From Glossina fuscipes (taxonomy: Eukaryota > Arthropoda > Insecta > Diptera > Glossinidae): a stretch of DNA of 64,000 nt. Positions 36,840 to 52,334 of the stretch are shown here, in pieces. Location of the stretch: assembly GCF_014805625.2 (NCBI RefSeq), contig NW_024003416.1, positions 909,249 through 973,248 of the forward strand, in the 5' to 3' direction. How positions within the stretch are numbered: position 1 is the first letter of the stretch; the number at the start of each line of letters is the position of its first letter. Both the position numbers and the translations under genes were made by a program. A model generated the notes under the pieces. It searched no databases. It was not told the DNA's origin and saw only the letters and a list, made by a program, of their open reading frames with translations.

Positions 36840-38210
36840 ATAAGTTGCATTTGCTGCTTTTTTTACAGCTTATAAAATGATGCCGAAAATTTCATACCGA
36901 ATAACGTAAGCAAAACTTAAATTAGTACACAATAGATGCAAATTAGACAAATAACTTATAAATATAAGATCCGTTGTAATTATTTCATCGTTTACATTTT
37001 CTCGTTTAATTTTTTTGTATACATAAAAACCACATGATTTTCTAATTCCCATAAAATCTCGAAAAGAGTCAGAAAAATGGAAGTTTCATCAAATAGTAAT
37101 AACTCGTCGTTGTGTCAACTCCTTAATTTTTACTTAACCATTGCGCAGAGCATCTTTTCTGTTATTGTATCACAAATGATATAGGGAGTGGAAAAAAAGG
37201 CAGATTAAGAATTGTGAGTTAATTTACATACACAGTGTTTTTGCCTATATACATATAAACATTTTATTCATAAGGTTTGCGACCGGATAAAAATTATAGA
37301 AGTAAACTTTTGATTTCCTGGATTATGACAAATCTAAACTTTCAAGTTTAATTGTATTGAAATAAAAGACTAAATTCGCTTTAAGATGTTCTGCAAAAAT
37401 TAAAAAGTTAGTTAGATTACACATTTACTTATAAAGAAAGTAAATTCATATGTTAATATATCAATATATTATATAAAAAAAAGTAATATGATAAATATTA
37501 AAATTCAAAGTTCAATTTCAAAATTCAAAATTTTCCTAAGAAATGAAAATACGAAATTATATGAGTTATGTGAAATTATTTAATTTCATTCCATTTCGTC
37601 AAAAAATATACAAAATTTTACGTTTGTATGATTTTGTTATTGATTTTAAACAAACAAACGTCAAATTTGGCTCATATTTCCCCATTATTTTTTTCGAAAG
37701 TCATTCCAAATGATGAAACCCATACATAACTGTCAACTAGAAGGTTCTCTAGGTACGTTCTTCAAATGAAAGTTAGTTAACTAAAAGATACATAATTAGG
37801 GCACTGTTTTCAAGCTATTGAGAAACACTAAATAAATATATGAATATATTGTTATCGATAACTCCATGTAAGATTGTTTTATCGTATAAATTGCGTTGGT
37901 ACAATTATGATACAGTATTTCTCCGCAATTAAATAATTGCCCAATTATACAGTGAACTTTGTGATTATAATATTGCAATTTTAAAATATAATTAAATTTT
38001 TCTGCAATTTTAACTCAATTATGGTCACGATTATTGCATCTAATAATAAATAATGTATAGTCATTATTGAATTAATGAGAAATATAAGTGCGAGAAATTT
38101 AAATAGTAAAGCCTTTACTTATTTGCCCAAACACGTATGGCTCTGTGTCAAAAATATTTGCATATCAAACACCTACATCATACGTAAATAGTATAAAACT
38201 GCGTTAAGCT
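36840..38210. other. AT-rich spacer upstream of Arl4
   Basis: It contains repeat family C copy 2 (37448-37800). The Arl4 promoter and 5' UTR must lie toward its right end, but no TATA box or initiator can be called with confidence. Confidence 0.45.
37448..37800 (+). repeat. Dispersed repeat family C, copy 2
   Basis: A direct-orientation partner of 28427-28770, about 350 bp. A further 100 bp to its left resembles 26940-27010. This suggests the first copy was split by the LINE at 27.6-28.4 kb. Confidence 0.65.
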
Positions 38211-38213
38211 AAT

Positions 38214-41622
<3,409 letters not shown>

Positions 41623-42519
41623 GTTAGTATAACATCATATTAAACTGTAGCTTCAACTTTAATTTTTGCTGCCAGCAGCTCCTTTCTTTCTCTTTAGAGA
41701 CAGTAGAACCAGAGAAAAGTAAATGACAAGAGCGACTAAGAAATTTTCCAAAATAGGAAGTAATATATGTCTTAAGTACTTTTGTTATTTCCCTAAAGAC
41801 TTAAGTAATAAGACGTTTCTACACTTTCTTTAAAATCAGAGATAGTAAAATCTTGGGAACTTTTACTGTCTCTGTTATAATTAATGGCAGTAGCATGCTA
41901 ATTGGCAACCATTTAATTGCCTATTCCTTCATTTTAATCTGTATGGGCCAAAATTCTGTTAATAGATTCTGGAATTCGCGTCGCATGGCATTAAACGTGA
42001 GCAAAGTAGAGGCATGTACAGTTCTGCGTTTTTGAGTGAATAAGCGCTATGATATTCATTTGTTTACTCTCTCTCCCTCTCTTACAGTCTTTAATAGTTT
42101 GTTTTTATCAGACGCCTTTTGATAAATCTAATAATTTTGCTGCGCAAATGTTGCTACAGAAATGTCTTACACATATAATGTTTTTGTATACACTCATATT
42201 ATCTAATATGTATTGTTTATATACATGTAGATATTGTTATACGCCTTCATACTCTTATATTCTTGTATAGTGTATTTTCATTGATCTCACAAGCTCAGAT
42301 TATTGAACTAAGATGATTCTTTCCACATCTGTTCACTACACAGCAAAAACTCCTTTTGCACGTCATGGAATTATTTCTAAGTCCACTTGACAACAGCAAA
42401 ATACAAATGTGGAAAGACATACCGAGATTTAATTCTATGCTCTGTATAATGTAACATTCTCATACGCTACCAAATAATCGTTTCATGGATGCATCATTGT
42501 ATTAATGATTTTACAACAG

Positions 42520-42735
42520 CATAACAAGTGTGGTGAGCCAATAGCCGCACGCATACAGACTTTCTTTAGCGACAGTCAAGTGGGACGTAAGTACTCTTAT
42601 TCTTTCTTGTCTTATTATCCTTTCCGAATTTTGATGGTTGGTTGTTTTCTACAATAGGAATGCAAATCATCCTTCGGTCTGAAAGATAATTCTTTCCCTT
42701 ACTTTGACCCACTTGTTGTTTCAGATCCATGGTAG
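42520..42735 (+). CDS. Candidate small downstream exons in frame with Arl4 exon 4
   Basis: A 67-base segment (42520-42586) has a good acceptor (TTTTACAACAG) and a consensus donor (GTAAGTAC). A second piece starts at 42725 after TTGTTGTTTCAG. Arl4 exon 4 ends at a codon boundary. Joined to these pieces the frame stays open for 22 codons (starting HNKCGEPIAARI), then gives a His-Pro-Trp ending at TAG 42733-42735. The result would be a 151-residue Arl4 variant without the guanine-specifying NKxD motif. It could instead be the last exons of another gene, or chance. I do not recognise the peptide. Confidence 0.35.
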
Positions 42736-42739
42736 TCTC

Positions 42740-43440
42740 GTCCAGACAAGGATATTACCTATAAAGGACGAAGACAAGAGAATTGGGCTTTCTTTTCCTA
42801 TTAATCACCAATAAACAAACAGCTGGCGTGATTGTGGGCTGAACGTCAAGTATATCTCGTTACAGGTTTTATATATATAATAGAACGGTGTGTTATTTCG
42901 GTATACGTCAAACAATAATGGTACATTATTAAATGGTACGGTAAATCTAATGGTTTTGCAGACATTTACGTATTGAAGTGTCAATTAAACTGGGGCGTGC
43001 TACACACTCTGCCCGCTGGTTTTCTGGTCGACTCGCTTGTTTTCTTCTGCTCTGAGAGGTCTAGTGGTACAAGATTGTACCATAAACCAAACAAATTTAA
43101 CAAGTAGGTGGAATTATTCATAATAGTTTTCTTGCAACTAGCTCCTGGAATTAACTCCGAGTTATACACCAGAATCGTTACAATGTACACATGTGGACAG
43201 AAAAGTAGGTGTAAGGTGCAGTTTTCAATTCTATGCCACAGAAATTCTATAAAGTAGCTTGCACAACGTTTTCAAATGTGACAACACTGTTCAAAATTAA
43301 TTCTAGTAGGTTTTGCAGAGCTTCAAGACTTTTGTTTTAGTAGCTTTTTCATGCGAACGTTGAGATAAATATACCCTCTTTAAAATTATAACAAGCAATT
43401 GTTTTTGTTGACAAGGAAATGCAATATAAATTTATTTTTG
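42740..43440. other. Spacer downstream of the candidate exons
   Basis: AT-rich sequence with an AATAAA-like motif near 42810. No domain was recognised. Confidence 0.4.
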
Positions 43441-43449
43441 TAATAATAT

Positions 43450-44165
43450 TAGATGGGTCGATCACATCAGGAGGCGAGGAAGGACGGCTAGTTCATTAGT
43501 TTCAGAATAAGGGAAATATGTGGGACACGAAATTTCGTCACGCATGCTTAAGACTCCCAAATAAACCACTGAAAGAGGAGAAAAAATTAAAAATACTTCT
43601 ATTGCTTCCCGTAATTATATGATAGTTTTAGCAAAGCGAGATCCCTTCATGTTATCTATAGAAATTTCCAATGAAATTGGGAATGTTCTATTTTCTCGAA
43701 CTGTTTGTCGATGATTATTAGGTACCAATCTAACAGAAGAAATAGTTTCGAAATACCTTTTGCTCAGAAAAGTTAATTTGGAGAAAAGCCTATAAAAGTT
43801 TATGCGGAACAGAAGGCAAAAAAAGTTGAGAAGTTTATTTTAGGGTGATGAAACAAAAAAAATTTGTTTGGAAATGGTGTGGAAAAAAATGTACGTCGCT
43901 CAAAAGGAAAAAAATCCCACATTGGACTTATTAAAGAACTGTGAAGCACAACACGGGAGATTTATGGTACACGATTGCATTTCTTAGGACGGTGTACCGA
44001 AACATCTAACAGAAAACACTGTGGCTAGATTTATATATAAAAACTCGTTAGAAACTCTAATCCTACCGTACACCGATGCAAATATGCCAGTGGAATGGAT
44101 ATTTCACGAACATTTCGTACAGTTTGATAAAAGCATGGTTTTTGGAGTATAACTTGGATGCTATC
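43450..44165 (+). mobile_element. Tc1-type transposase relic
   Basis: Plus-strand frames give the Tc1 DNA-binding end (YMIVLAKRDPFMLSIEISNE then IGNVLFSRTVCR, about 43615-43705) and the first catalytic block (GDETKKICLEMVWKKMYVAQ, about 43845). After it come HGRFMVHDCIS and DGVPKHLTEN (about 43965-44015), then TLILPYTDANMPVEWIFHEH near 44100. The order matches Tc1 transposases (DET...K, GGG-like block, PYA...MP..W.F..DN), but the second Asp block reads HEHF, so it is destroyed. The third block is lost where the I-like LINE begins. Confidence 0.75.
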
Positions 44166-44189
44166 AATTGGCTAAATTAGTCCTCCGAC

Positions 44190-45525
44190 GTCATTCCTAT
44201 GGCGGGAGAACTAAAGAAGTTGGAGTTTTGTAAAATCAAACGCAAACTCATAAATTTAAGCTCACACATAAAAGCTGTAGCGAAACAAATAATCTTACAC
44301 ATAAAATTTGCAGTGCTTTCGTTCTATATTCCACCTTCGCAATCGTTTTCTCAACAGAAACTCTATAATTTATTCTCCGAGAAAGATTATTATTGGCAAG
44401 AATATTCGAAAGTCACCATCTGCAATTGAATACTGTTTGTACGTCGAAAAGGAATTGAACATTACCTTAAAAATTTTCTGCTATTTTGGTCTTAAATCGC
44501 CATGGGTTTTCAAAGACTACTCTTTCGACATTTCTCTGTCTATGCACAACAACGAAGATACTCCAAGTTACGTCTTCAGGAATCTAATAGCTGAAACAAC
44601 CCAAGTACTGGAGAGTAACGGTTGGGATCTTTTATACACAGATGGGGACAGGTTCTTCTCAATCACATATTTCACAAAAGTACTTCAACTTTCACAACCG
44701 AAGCAAGAGCTATCCCTCACGCTGCGAACCTTTCACATAAAAGCAAACTCAAAACCGTTATTGTTACTGACAGTTTGCATTTGCAAACTTGTTTGCACAG
44801 TCTGCATTAAAAGCTATACCATCGACTTCGAGATGGAGCACCATCAACGAATTAAGGAATATCATTACAACACCTGGCGAAAAAATTAAAATGTTGTGGG
44901 TACCTAGTCATATGGGTTTATTGGGTAATCAGCAGGCTGATCGAGCGGCGAAGTATGCTGCTTCTGCACCTCTAGTTATGGATGATGTCATGGAAAAGTT
45001 GGACTTTCAAAGATACATTGGAAGAAAAGTTAAAGAGAAAATTACAGAGGGAAATCTACAATACCATCATCAGCACTACTCTTTTGTTAATCCTCAATTA
45101 ACTCCACCTTTATACCCAACAAATGTTGAGAAAATCAAGACCCAAACATTTTCGGGAATTCGCCTTTGTCACACAATTGCAACTCACCAATGGATTTTGA
45201 AGAAGTTTTTCTCCCCAATCTGCAATTGAGGATAAATTCTCACTATAAAGCACATTCTCTGTGACTGCCTTAATTTTACTTTGGCTATCAGTATTGCATT
45301 TAGAGCGATTAACCCTGGAATGGAATGGAATTCTACAAAAAGCTACAAAACAGAATATCTATACAATATAATACTTTATCAAAACCGCTAGACTCAATAT
45401 CTAATGTACTTTTGTAAATTAGAGCCGATGGCCTCTGTTATTAGTGCTCAATGTCTTTTCTTTTAGTCTAAGAACTTATTTCATTAGTCTAACATTATAA
45501 TAATTATAATAATAACTTTAAAACC
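44190..45525 (+). mobile_element. I-like LINE 3' half with RNase H and TAA-type tail
   Basis: This is the sister of the element at 1-1775 in opposite orientation. It shares the region before RNase H (ELNITLKIFCYFGLKSPWVF, DISLSMHNNEDTPSYVFRN). The first RNase H motif is damaged: the copy at 1-1775 has about 47 bp between YTDG and the RVLLNHI equivalent that are deleted here. WVPSHMGLLGNQQADRAA follows, with the last catalytic Asp. The C-terminal region reads FSGIRLCHTIATHQWILKKF. The 3' UTR ends in AATAATTATAATAATAAC, the TAA-repeat end typical of I elements. Confidence 0.85.
44789..45229 (+). pseudogene. LINE RNase H C-terminal part
   Basis: 146 codons open. After junk at the start the frame follows the family from STSRWSTINELRNIITTPG through the WVPSHMG and QADRAA motifs to a Cys-containing end (SPICN). 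The remaining Cys/His tail is out of frame (HILCDC). It is not functional on its own. Confidence 0.8.
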
Positions 45526-45529
45526 ATTT

Positions 45530-46855
45530 AGTTTATATGTATATTTAGTTTATAAATAAAAGATAAATATAAAAGAGAAAAATAGAGAAGAATTCCCTCA
45601 TAAAATAACGTACACCTATTTTTCCGTTTACACGTGCATGTCGATTTCAAGACGATTCGTTTAATTTTTTTGGATATGTTCGTACTTGTTTCTACATAGA
45701 AAACGTTTTGCAAATTTCACATCTTGACTGATAGATGTTTCGTGACTTTATACCACATAAACGATAAACTTTCCATTCAGTGCAGTTCTCTGCAAAGTTA
45801 TATTTAGTGGGTTTAGACTTAAACTTATTTTTATAGTTGACGTTAAGTTTTCTTCTCGACCCAAGCTTGAAAGGAATTTCTTCATTTAAACCTTTGAAGT
45901 ACGCTTGTTTCTGATACAATTGGCCCTACAGGTAGCTATCCCTAAAAGCTTGGCGATAACTTTGATCACAATAATAGACAACGTGGTTGTTATTATTAAA
46001 AAATGCTTGGACTAATTTATCGAAAATATACTATGTGATTTTTTAAAAAACTTCTTGTGAAGTTGGAATCGAAAAAATTAAAATAATTTGACTGATGGCG
46101 TGTCATTTTCAAGGACTGTTTTGCAAGACAAACGCGCTTAAAGTTTTAAAATGTACTATAAATGTGCATTTTTAATAACAATAAATTGTTTTTGATTAAT
46201 CTGAGTTCCAACACCATAAAATTTGCCTCTCATGTTCGAATATTCTTATTCATTTTCTTGCCTCGACAGTTTGTTGCAGGAAAATGCTTCTTTTCCTGCA
46301 TATGTCAAAACCAGAAGTTCACGTTTTATATTTCAAATGTTAAGAAATAATGCAGAAACCGATAAGAAAATATATCATTCTATAGCGAAATTCATAACAA
46401 ACTTGAAGAACTTCGTGTTAAATTTTTAATTTCTTGGTAGATGCACTGAAAGCCTCGGAATGGCACTCGCACCTATGTCTGCTTAAAAGGTTAACTTGAT
46501 GCTAATATATGGTTTCTTTTTACAATGCTTTTAAATGAATGGGAACACTTTCCAAAAATACCTGTTAATGTATTAGACGAGCTGGCAATCAACGGGCTGG
46601 ATATTAGGCCGCAACTTCACTATAGACATTCCTGCCGTAGCACTCAGGAAAGGGTTCGAAATTTTCAAGGAAAAGTTTTGTCGCCAGCAACGAATTTTTT
46701 CCCGTATATTCTGAAAACTTTGAAGTATCTATTAAATTCATAAAAAAGATTTTTTTAAAAATGTGTAGTTGTGTTACTCGTTGAACTAAATTAAAATAAA
46801 AGAAGAAAATATCTTTAAAATAAACATAAACAAATAAATTAAAAAATATACATTA
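45530..46855. other. Spacer, no gene recognised
   Basis: Frames at 45692-45919 (minus), 46223-46429 and 46525-46743 (plus) are short and without recognisable domains. The sequence is AT-rich. Confidence 0.45.
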
Positions 46856-46857
46856 AT

Positions 46858-47710
46858 ATATTGCCCTCCGTGATTAAATCCAGCGAGATCTTAATATATG
46901 CTAATGATGTGAAACTGTTTTTTTCTTTTTCCGTACAATCGCAATCACATCAGCTTCAAAGTGACTTGAATAATTTGGTTGCATGGTGCTCTTTGAATTT
47001 TCTGAAACTAAACCTAAATGAATACAAGAAGCTTTCTTTCTCAATAAGGAAGCCATTCATTACTCAGTATTTAATTGAATCGCACAATTTGGAGGACGTC
47101 GATTCCTTTACAGATTTAGGCGTTCTATTTGACCACAGGTTACGTTTTAACTTACATATTGAGCTCTCGTTAAGCATAGATAGGTCCGCGCTTGGTTTTA
47201 TAAAGATGTGGTCCACAGAGCTTGATGATCCTTATATTACGAAAAGGCTGTACATGTGTTCGGTTAGATCTATACTTGAGTATGCCTCTGTTGTGTGGTC
47301 TCCTTCATATAGGTGCTATGTAGATTCAATTGAATCTGTTCAAAAGCAATTCTTGATGTTTGCCCTTAGGAATTTGGGTTGGGATCCGATTTCCTCTCTT
47401 CTACTCTATGAAAATAAGTTGCTTCTGTTGTCCTTACCGTAACTGGAGAAACGTAGGTTTGTTCTTGAGGTTTCCTTCCTAATCAAATTAATAAATGGTA
47501 CAATTGATTCGCCCGCATTACTTCGTGAGATAGGCTTTAGTGTCCCTAACCGCTTCTCTACGCACTTTATCTTCATTAAGCTTAGTCAATGCAAATACAA
47601 TTATGAGCTGTTTAACCCGCTCAAAGAAACCTAAATGATGTCTATCACTTATTCTCATTATCGACCTTCTGTAACGTATGTTTTATTACAAAAGTTTTAC
47701 CATGTCTCTT
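46858..47710 (+). mobile_element. Jockey-like LINE, RT C-terminal half
   Basis: Starts abruptly in the RT palm (ILIYANDVKLFFSF, a YADD with Asp to Asn) and continues LNNLVAWCSLNFLKLNLNE, DVDSFTDLGVLFDHRLRF and RSILEYASVVWSPSYRCYVD. It runs 193 codons to a stop at 47440-47442, then the family sequence continues in the same frame (LEKRRFVLEVSFLIKLING). The 3' end decays near 47.7 kb without the AAAT tail of its relatives. The YADD change and the stop show it is dead. Confidence 0.85.
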
Positions 47711-47807
47711 TTTACAAAATTTCAATATAATGTTTATAGTTTTTTAAATTTTTTTTTTCTTTTTATAAAATTTTATTGTTGTTGTTGTAGTGTTTTTAAG
47801 CTATTTT

Positions 47808-48145
47808 TATAACCACCACTGTAAGATGGGGTTATACTCCATTTGTTTTTTCCCATAATGTATGTAACACCTCAAAGGAAATTTCAAAGAACTTGTAAAG
47901 TGTGTATATTCTTGAGGAGCATGATATTTTGAGTTGATGTCTGTCCCTCTGCGTGTTCGAGTGGTGTAAGTTGTTGGCACTCTCCTAGTCACAAGAATGA
48001 AGATGTCGACTTCAAATTTGGTAGAAACATTGAAAGTTTCTGCACGCAGGTTGGTATTGAAAATGAACCAAATTGGTCATACCCACCATATTGGTGGGTA
48101 CACGATATCCGGCCCCCGCCGAATATAACTTCCTTACTTCTTGTA
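47808..48145 (-). repeat. Dispersed non-coding fly repeat, copy B (inverted to copy A)
   Basis: Begins ATAACCACCACTGTAAGATG, contains GTGTGTATATTCTTGA, ATTTTGAGTTGATGTCTGTC and TCGACTTCAAATTTGGTAGA, and ends near CCGAATATAACTTCCTTACT. Its reverse complement aligns with 18415-18680. It follows a pattern known from higher-fly introns, with a CCACCA...GGTGG-like bracket. Confidence 0.75.
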
Positions 48146-48149
48146 ATTC

Positions 48150-50345
48150 TTTCCTTCTTCTTTAGCTATAAAAAATTTTAGCTAACGAAAAAAATTGTAT
48201 ATTAACAGTGTTCCACAATCTTAATAGTTATTGCCTTTTAAATATGATCCATGGCTAACCCAAACTTACAGAAACACCCTAAAAAAATGTACGCGGTCGT
48301 TACGACGTACGAAGCACAATATTAAATAAAAATTAGCATAAAATAGGTGTTAGGAATTTGACCTTTGATAAAATTAGGAAGGTAACGAAGGTTGGTTTAC
48401 CAAGGATGAGAATAATGTTAACATGCAAAAGCTTAACCTCAATAGGTAGAGAAGATGTGTGTAAGCAAAACGAAAGAGAAGATACACGTACCAATTCTTC
48501 TATCAGAGCTAAACAATTGATAGTCACTGCAAAATATTTCTGTATTCAAAGTGTCTGGTCCGTGATTCTGAATAAACAAGTACGTGGAAATCGCAAGCGG
48601 AGCTATTGGTAGACAGATCGTGAAATTTAGTTTTCAACCCTCTAATGGAGTACTAAGGATGAGATTAAAAATTAATTAGGCTTTTTAAAGCGGCAGATAT
48701 TGCAGTCGGATTGTTATTAATTTTGATCTTAGTCTTATAAACCAATTTCTTGAAGAGAACAAAAGACGGCTAGAACGATTTATTTCATAATGACTCAAAA
48801 CGACTAGACGGGATCGTTACTTTGCAAGATGTCTTCACATTGGTAAAATTTGAATTTCATCGTGCCGGTGAAATCATCCATATAATTACAAGCTACATAA
48901 ATGTCATTTAGTTGAGTTAGAGATGCTGCCTTCTACAAAATCTGTATCTAAAATGTGTGTAGTAGCCTGAAGTCGCAACTAATACATAGTCAATATACAC
49001 ACTCTTCTAAATAGCTTGTTGACGAATCGATGGGAAGTTTGCGGTGTGGTGTTTGATGATTCAAAGACATCAAAGATTTTGAACGGAGTTTTTATGTGAG
49101 TCGCGAACATATCCTTTTCTGCCAAAATAATTTAATAATAGGATTTGACTAAACGCAATTTTAAAGGTACGATATTTATAAGATTTGAATTTAAATCGTA
49201 AAGGATATCGATTAGTAATTGTAACACAACTCAATTGGCAAAAGTCTCGGAAATGACGCCATCCCTTTACGGTAGTTCAAGTTAGTGATGAACCTATGTA
49301 TGTATGCATTTGGCGGTCGCTTTAAGTCTGGTAATTATTGTTATTTTGGCTGGATTGTTATTTGCTTGAGTCAAGAACGGTGGATTGCAAAACCCAAACT
49401 ATTGTTTATTCGTTTTGGTAGCGCTACATTTTCAGGTAACGCTTTGGAAGTGTGTTCTTTCGTCCGGCCGTACCGCCAATGTAATGTTGATATCCCGTTT
49501 CAAGAGAACCTGAAGCTAAGTTTAACTATGACGAGCCTACTTTTGCGTCCGTTTATGTGTCTGGAGAGGACTCATCCTCATCTACTTGTTGGGATTGCTG
49601 CGCATAATTCTCGGTCTTCCGTTTGTGTTTTCAACAAAGCGATAATAGATTTTGCGCAGAGGAGTACGCAGTTGAAATGCGAATTTCAATTAAGTTATAA
49701 TCTCTTTATAATCCATGCCGAGGGATTGAGTTGTCAGTCAGCACTTTTAAATCTCTTTAGAAATTATGCTGCTTTTGCTTTAGATCTTTCGCCCCACGAT
49801 AAATTTAATAACCATGTTTGCTTATTTATGATTTTAGTTTTAGCCAGAACTGGAATCAATTGAATCGTTTTGTTGCTCTGGACGAGTTTGGCAATTTATC
49901 ATACCTTGAGGCACAAGAATTCTTATGGCAATCCAGCTAATACCAGTATTCCGATTCCGCTATTGACGCCGTTATCAAAACCTTGATGTTCGACAAGAAT
50001 TGGCCGCGGCAGTTTAGAAGGGGTGCTTAGCTAATTTATATCCTATTTGTTTTACAATTTTTGGTACCTGGCTCTGGTTTTTAACTGTTGCTGCTAAGGT
50101 GCCAACTGCCGCTAAAGAATCGCTTGCATAAAGTTCATTCAAAATTGATGTTGCATTTAATGAATTCTTACACATGAATTATTTTTAAAAACGTGTTGTT
50201 ACCGTATAGGGGACGTGTCTAGTTTCGTAGGTAACTACGTTTAGCTCATAATATTTGAAGGCCTCCGTTGAATTGCTTCTCCATACCGTTGCAATGGCCT
50301 ACCATTTGGCAATACATTTTATGCATTTTGCCTTCATCTACAATC
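48150..50345. other. Unassigned region, partly coding-like
   Basis: A 192-codon plus frame at 49285-49863 and adjacent frames to about 50030 have more balanced base composition than the flanks. Alternative frames read NRFVALDEFGNLSYLEAQEF and YPVSREPEAKFNYDEPTF. They could be a LINE ORF1, given the LINE endonuclease-like sequence just downstream, but I cannot assign them. Confidence 0.3.
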
Positions 50346-50349
50346 AAGA

Positions 50350-50650
50350 CAAATGGTGGCTGTCAAGATCGCTAAAGGGGTTGTTCGCATAACTCGTCAA
50401 AATTCCTCATTTTCTACCATCCAGGATCATTTCAGCTATTGTTTTACATATGTTTCTGCTTCACAAATTCCATGTGTAGCGATGTGTGAACTAGTGTTAG
50501 GCACTGCTCCAGAAATTGGCCCCTCAAAAAGCAAGTTTGGTTACCTATCTTTCAACGCAATGTATTAACATTGTCGGTGTACCGAGTTGGTAGCTTTCTA
50601 CACTTTAACGAACAGTAAGTCGATGGTATTCACTAATGACTTCATTGTCT
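50350..50650 (+). pseudogene. Possible LINE endonuclease fragment (plus)
   Basis: A 71-codon frame reads RQNSSFSTIQDHFSYC, AMCELVLGTAPEI and KSKFGYLSFNA. It resembles the middle of Jockey-type APE endonucleases (VYIPPNS..., GDFNLG..., a conserved segment before the last His). The alignment is loose. Confidence 0.35.
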
Positions 50651-50819
50651 TCTATAAAATATAAAAATTTCTAATTGCAATCGAATTCAGTATGTAGTTG
50701 TGAAGTCCACGAAAATTATTCTTAGGAATCTTTTGAGGCACTAAGTGTTGTGTAGTGTTTGTTATATTAACAGCGCATACGTTAAGAGATAACATAGCTT
50801 GGTCGGCTGCTAAGAGAAT

Positions 50820-51260
50820 TTCAGGAAACGCCGGCAGCTTTTTCAATTAGATTTATATAGTCTATTACATAATTTCGCTCTGTGAGTGCTCGTGCGCTCA
50901 TGGCAAATTTAACTGGCAAATAATCAGAATGAAAATCTTTTATAGCTAGCAAATCGGATATAAGCATTGGTTTATTAGTCAAAACTAAATCCAAAAAAGA
51001 AGGTATAAATCTGGAAGCAGATGGAATATATGTAGGGGCATTAGCGTATAAAAGAGAAGACAATGTTGTGGTTAGAATCGAAATGTTGCTCGCAGGAATT
51101 TGTCCTTGCACTGCGCCAACTCCGATGCTTGGCGTTTAAATCAACCTACACGGCAAAATCTACCTTTGGCTCATCAGTCCCTGTTAAATTTCCTCGTAAT
51201 TTTGTCTGAATAATATCCACCGATTTTTTCAATTGCGTTAGTTTTAATTGGTGGAACTTC
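50820..51260 (-). pseudogene. LINE APE-type endonuclease C-terminal fragment
   Basis: Minus-strand reading gives an NAKH...SW-like block near 51130 and then a 96-codon frame with NAPTYIPSASRFIPSFLDLV, LTNKPMLISDLLA and FHSDYLPVKFAM. The SFLDLV and SDYLPV blocks correspond to the catalytic Asp and His ends of LINE endonucleases (SxLDLVL, SDHxPV), with His worn to Tyr here. Confidence 0.7.
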
Positions 51261-51399
51261 ATAGAATGTTAGGCTTTTGTGGATTAGTATTGCAATTTCT
51301 CCATTGTTTTGTCATGCTTTTTAAAAGTTATAGGGAACAAACATATGAAAATGACAGTTTTTACATTTCTTTTGATCTAATATAGAATTAAATTATTAA

Positions 51400-51640
51400 A
51401 ATCAGCTTGCCCAGAGAAGAGTGGGATTTCGAATTAAAGGACAAAAATAGCTTAACGTCATCTTCGTACGTTGGAATATGAATAGTTTTAATTGCTGACG
51501 GAAGATCGTTAATGTATAGGACAAATAGAACACGCCTTAAGCGACTACTTTGAAGGATCCTTGAAGTGACGGGAATTTTATCAGAGTTGTAACATCTGGT
51601 GTCGGTGTGTCCTCAAGGTCTCTCCAACTGTACAAATGCG
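51400..51640 (-). pseudogene. Jockey-like RT palm fragment
   Basis: Minus strand reads LFVLYINDLPSAIKTIHI then a worn catalytic motif, YEDDVKLFLSFNSKS. Upstream is an RILQSS-like remnant of the QGS block. On the minus strand this RT lies 5' of the endonuclease at 50820-51260, so the two fragments come from separate insertions. Confidence 0.7.
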
Positions 51641-51644
51641 GACT

Positions 51645-52330
51645 TTATGTTTATAACTACTTTAAAGTGACACTTAAAAAACATGGGAGGCTTAGAGACA
51701 GTTGCATGTGCCATTGCTGAGCTATCTGGTTCGCGAGATATGAGGGAATTTAAAATTTGCGAACACTCCACAAACGGTTACACCTGAAAGAAATGCACAT
51801 ATTTTACCCTTATATGATTAGACGGACAGACGAAATCTACTTGCCGAACGGGCAGATCATAAACTCTTGATCAATTCTATATCCTAACTTACCTGTGGTC
51901 TTCCATGATTTGCAAACGGAGACCCAAAATATCTTGAACCCAAATCGTCCTAAACGTAGCAAATCTTAAAAGACAGTTGTGGAAGGTTTCTAAATCGTTA
52001 GAGACCACCTCAATCGTCTCAGCCCAAATTATCCCTACAGAGCGCTCGAAAATTTCCGATGTAATTCAATTGGATAATCATGATTCCCATGATGCACCCG
52101 AAACTTTTCCTCATAGGATTTTCTTACCTTATCATGGCCGTTTACTTGAATATAATACAATTAAGGTCACAATTTTTAATAAAATGTTGTATGTTCCTTC
52201 GATTTATAAAAGACCTAAATGGTCAAAGACCCAATTATATTGCTTTTGGAAATTTTTTTAAATAACAGAAGATTATTTTGTTCCGCCGTTTGTTGAAATA
52301 ATGTACGGTGATTTGTTTCTGTTCAGTTGT
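51645..52330. other. Unassigned stretch before the Gypsy protease
   Basis: A 94-codon frame at 51977-52261 precedes the protease and may be gag-derived. No motif was recognised. Confidence 0.3.
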
Positions 52331-52334
52331 TTAA

